Below are positions 63,807 to 64,000 of a stretch of 64,000 bases of DNA, one piece after another; the first letter of the stretch is position 1; each line of letters starts with the position of its first letter. The DNA comes from Erpobdella octoculata (Eukaryota > Annelida > Clitellata > Hirudinida > Erpobdellidae), in contig OZ022245.1 in NCBI GenBank assembly GCA_963978895.1, positions 28,092,620-28,156,619 of the forward strand. The letters run 5' to 3'. The notes beneath the pieces were generated by a model that saw only the letters and a list, made by a program, of their open reading frames with translations, searched no databases and had not been told where the DNA came from. A program made the position numbers and the translations under genes.

Positions 63807-64000
63807 CTGAAGAGAAAACAAAATATGATAAAATCAAGAATGATTACATTGCATTGACACACAACTAAAGAATTGATTTGTATACAACACGTAGATTTGT
63901 ATTGAGAAAAACAAAAGTTTTCTTTTCTCAGACAATAATTAAAGCTTAACACAAGAAGAGCACTCAAAATATAGAAAAAATAATACTGCAAACATTGATG

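Overview
The window is nuclear DNA from an animal. Its genes are split by many short introns with GT-AG borders (plus one GC-AG), and they encode metazoan families: protocadherin, LIM-domain-binding protein, Neuralized-like, cyclin C and a Golgi nucleotide-sugar transporter. Gene spacing (about one per 7 kb), small introns and very frequent, long, nearly perfect microsatellites suggest a compact invertebrate genome. A lophotrochozoan such as an annelid or mollusc would fit, but the sequence does not prove the phylum.

Layout. 1-1750 (+): 3' end of an MGAT4-type N-acetylglucosaminyltransferase gene. 3145-9698 (-): complete nine-exon protocadherin with signal peptide, about six cadherin repeats, one membrane helix and a long cytoplasmic tail. 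9.7-14.9 kb: no gene seen, mostly simple repeats. 14890-21635 (-): complete LTR retrotransposon with two identical 396-bp LTRs, a 5-bp target duplication and one 1,686-codon gag-pol frame. Its integrase lies upstream of reverse transcriptase/RNase H, the order described for Gmr1-like Ty3/gypsy elements. 23.4-26.2 kb (+): LDB/CLIM/Chip cofactor. 27.3-31.1 kb (+): SLC35A UDP-sugar transporter. 31.1-36.3 kb: no gene seen. 36346-48470 (-): PPP1R37-like leucine-rich-repeat PP1 regulator with a long N-terminal extension. 49641-50966 (+): NEURL2-like NHR/SOCS-box protein. 53317-58424 (-): large AT-hook protein of unrecognised family. 60826-63806 (-): cyclin C, lacking only its first coding exon.

The host genes do not form an operon or pathway. 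They act in N-glycan branching and UDP-sugar import (Golgi), adhesion, LIM-homeodomain transcription, PP1 regulation, ubiquitin ligase targeting and Mediator-kinase function. PPP1R37 and NEURL2 are divergent with a 1.17-kb gap; MGAT4/protocadherin, SLC35A/PPP1R37 and NEURL2/AT-hook are convergent pairs.

Exon coordinates were derived by hand from reading-frame phase, splice consensus and remembered family similarity. All joins reported for the main models keep frame. The most interesting items are the Gmr1-like element, a pair of inverted 85-bp copies in a PPP1R37 intron whose core differences are all synonymous in one frame, alternative first exons of the transporter, the GC-AG intron in LDB, and the RVxF-bearing N-terminal extension of PPP1R37.
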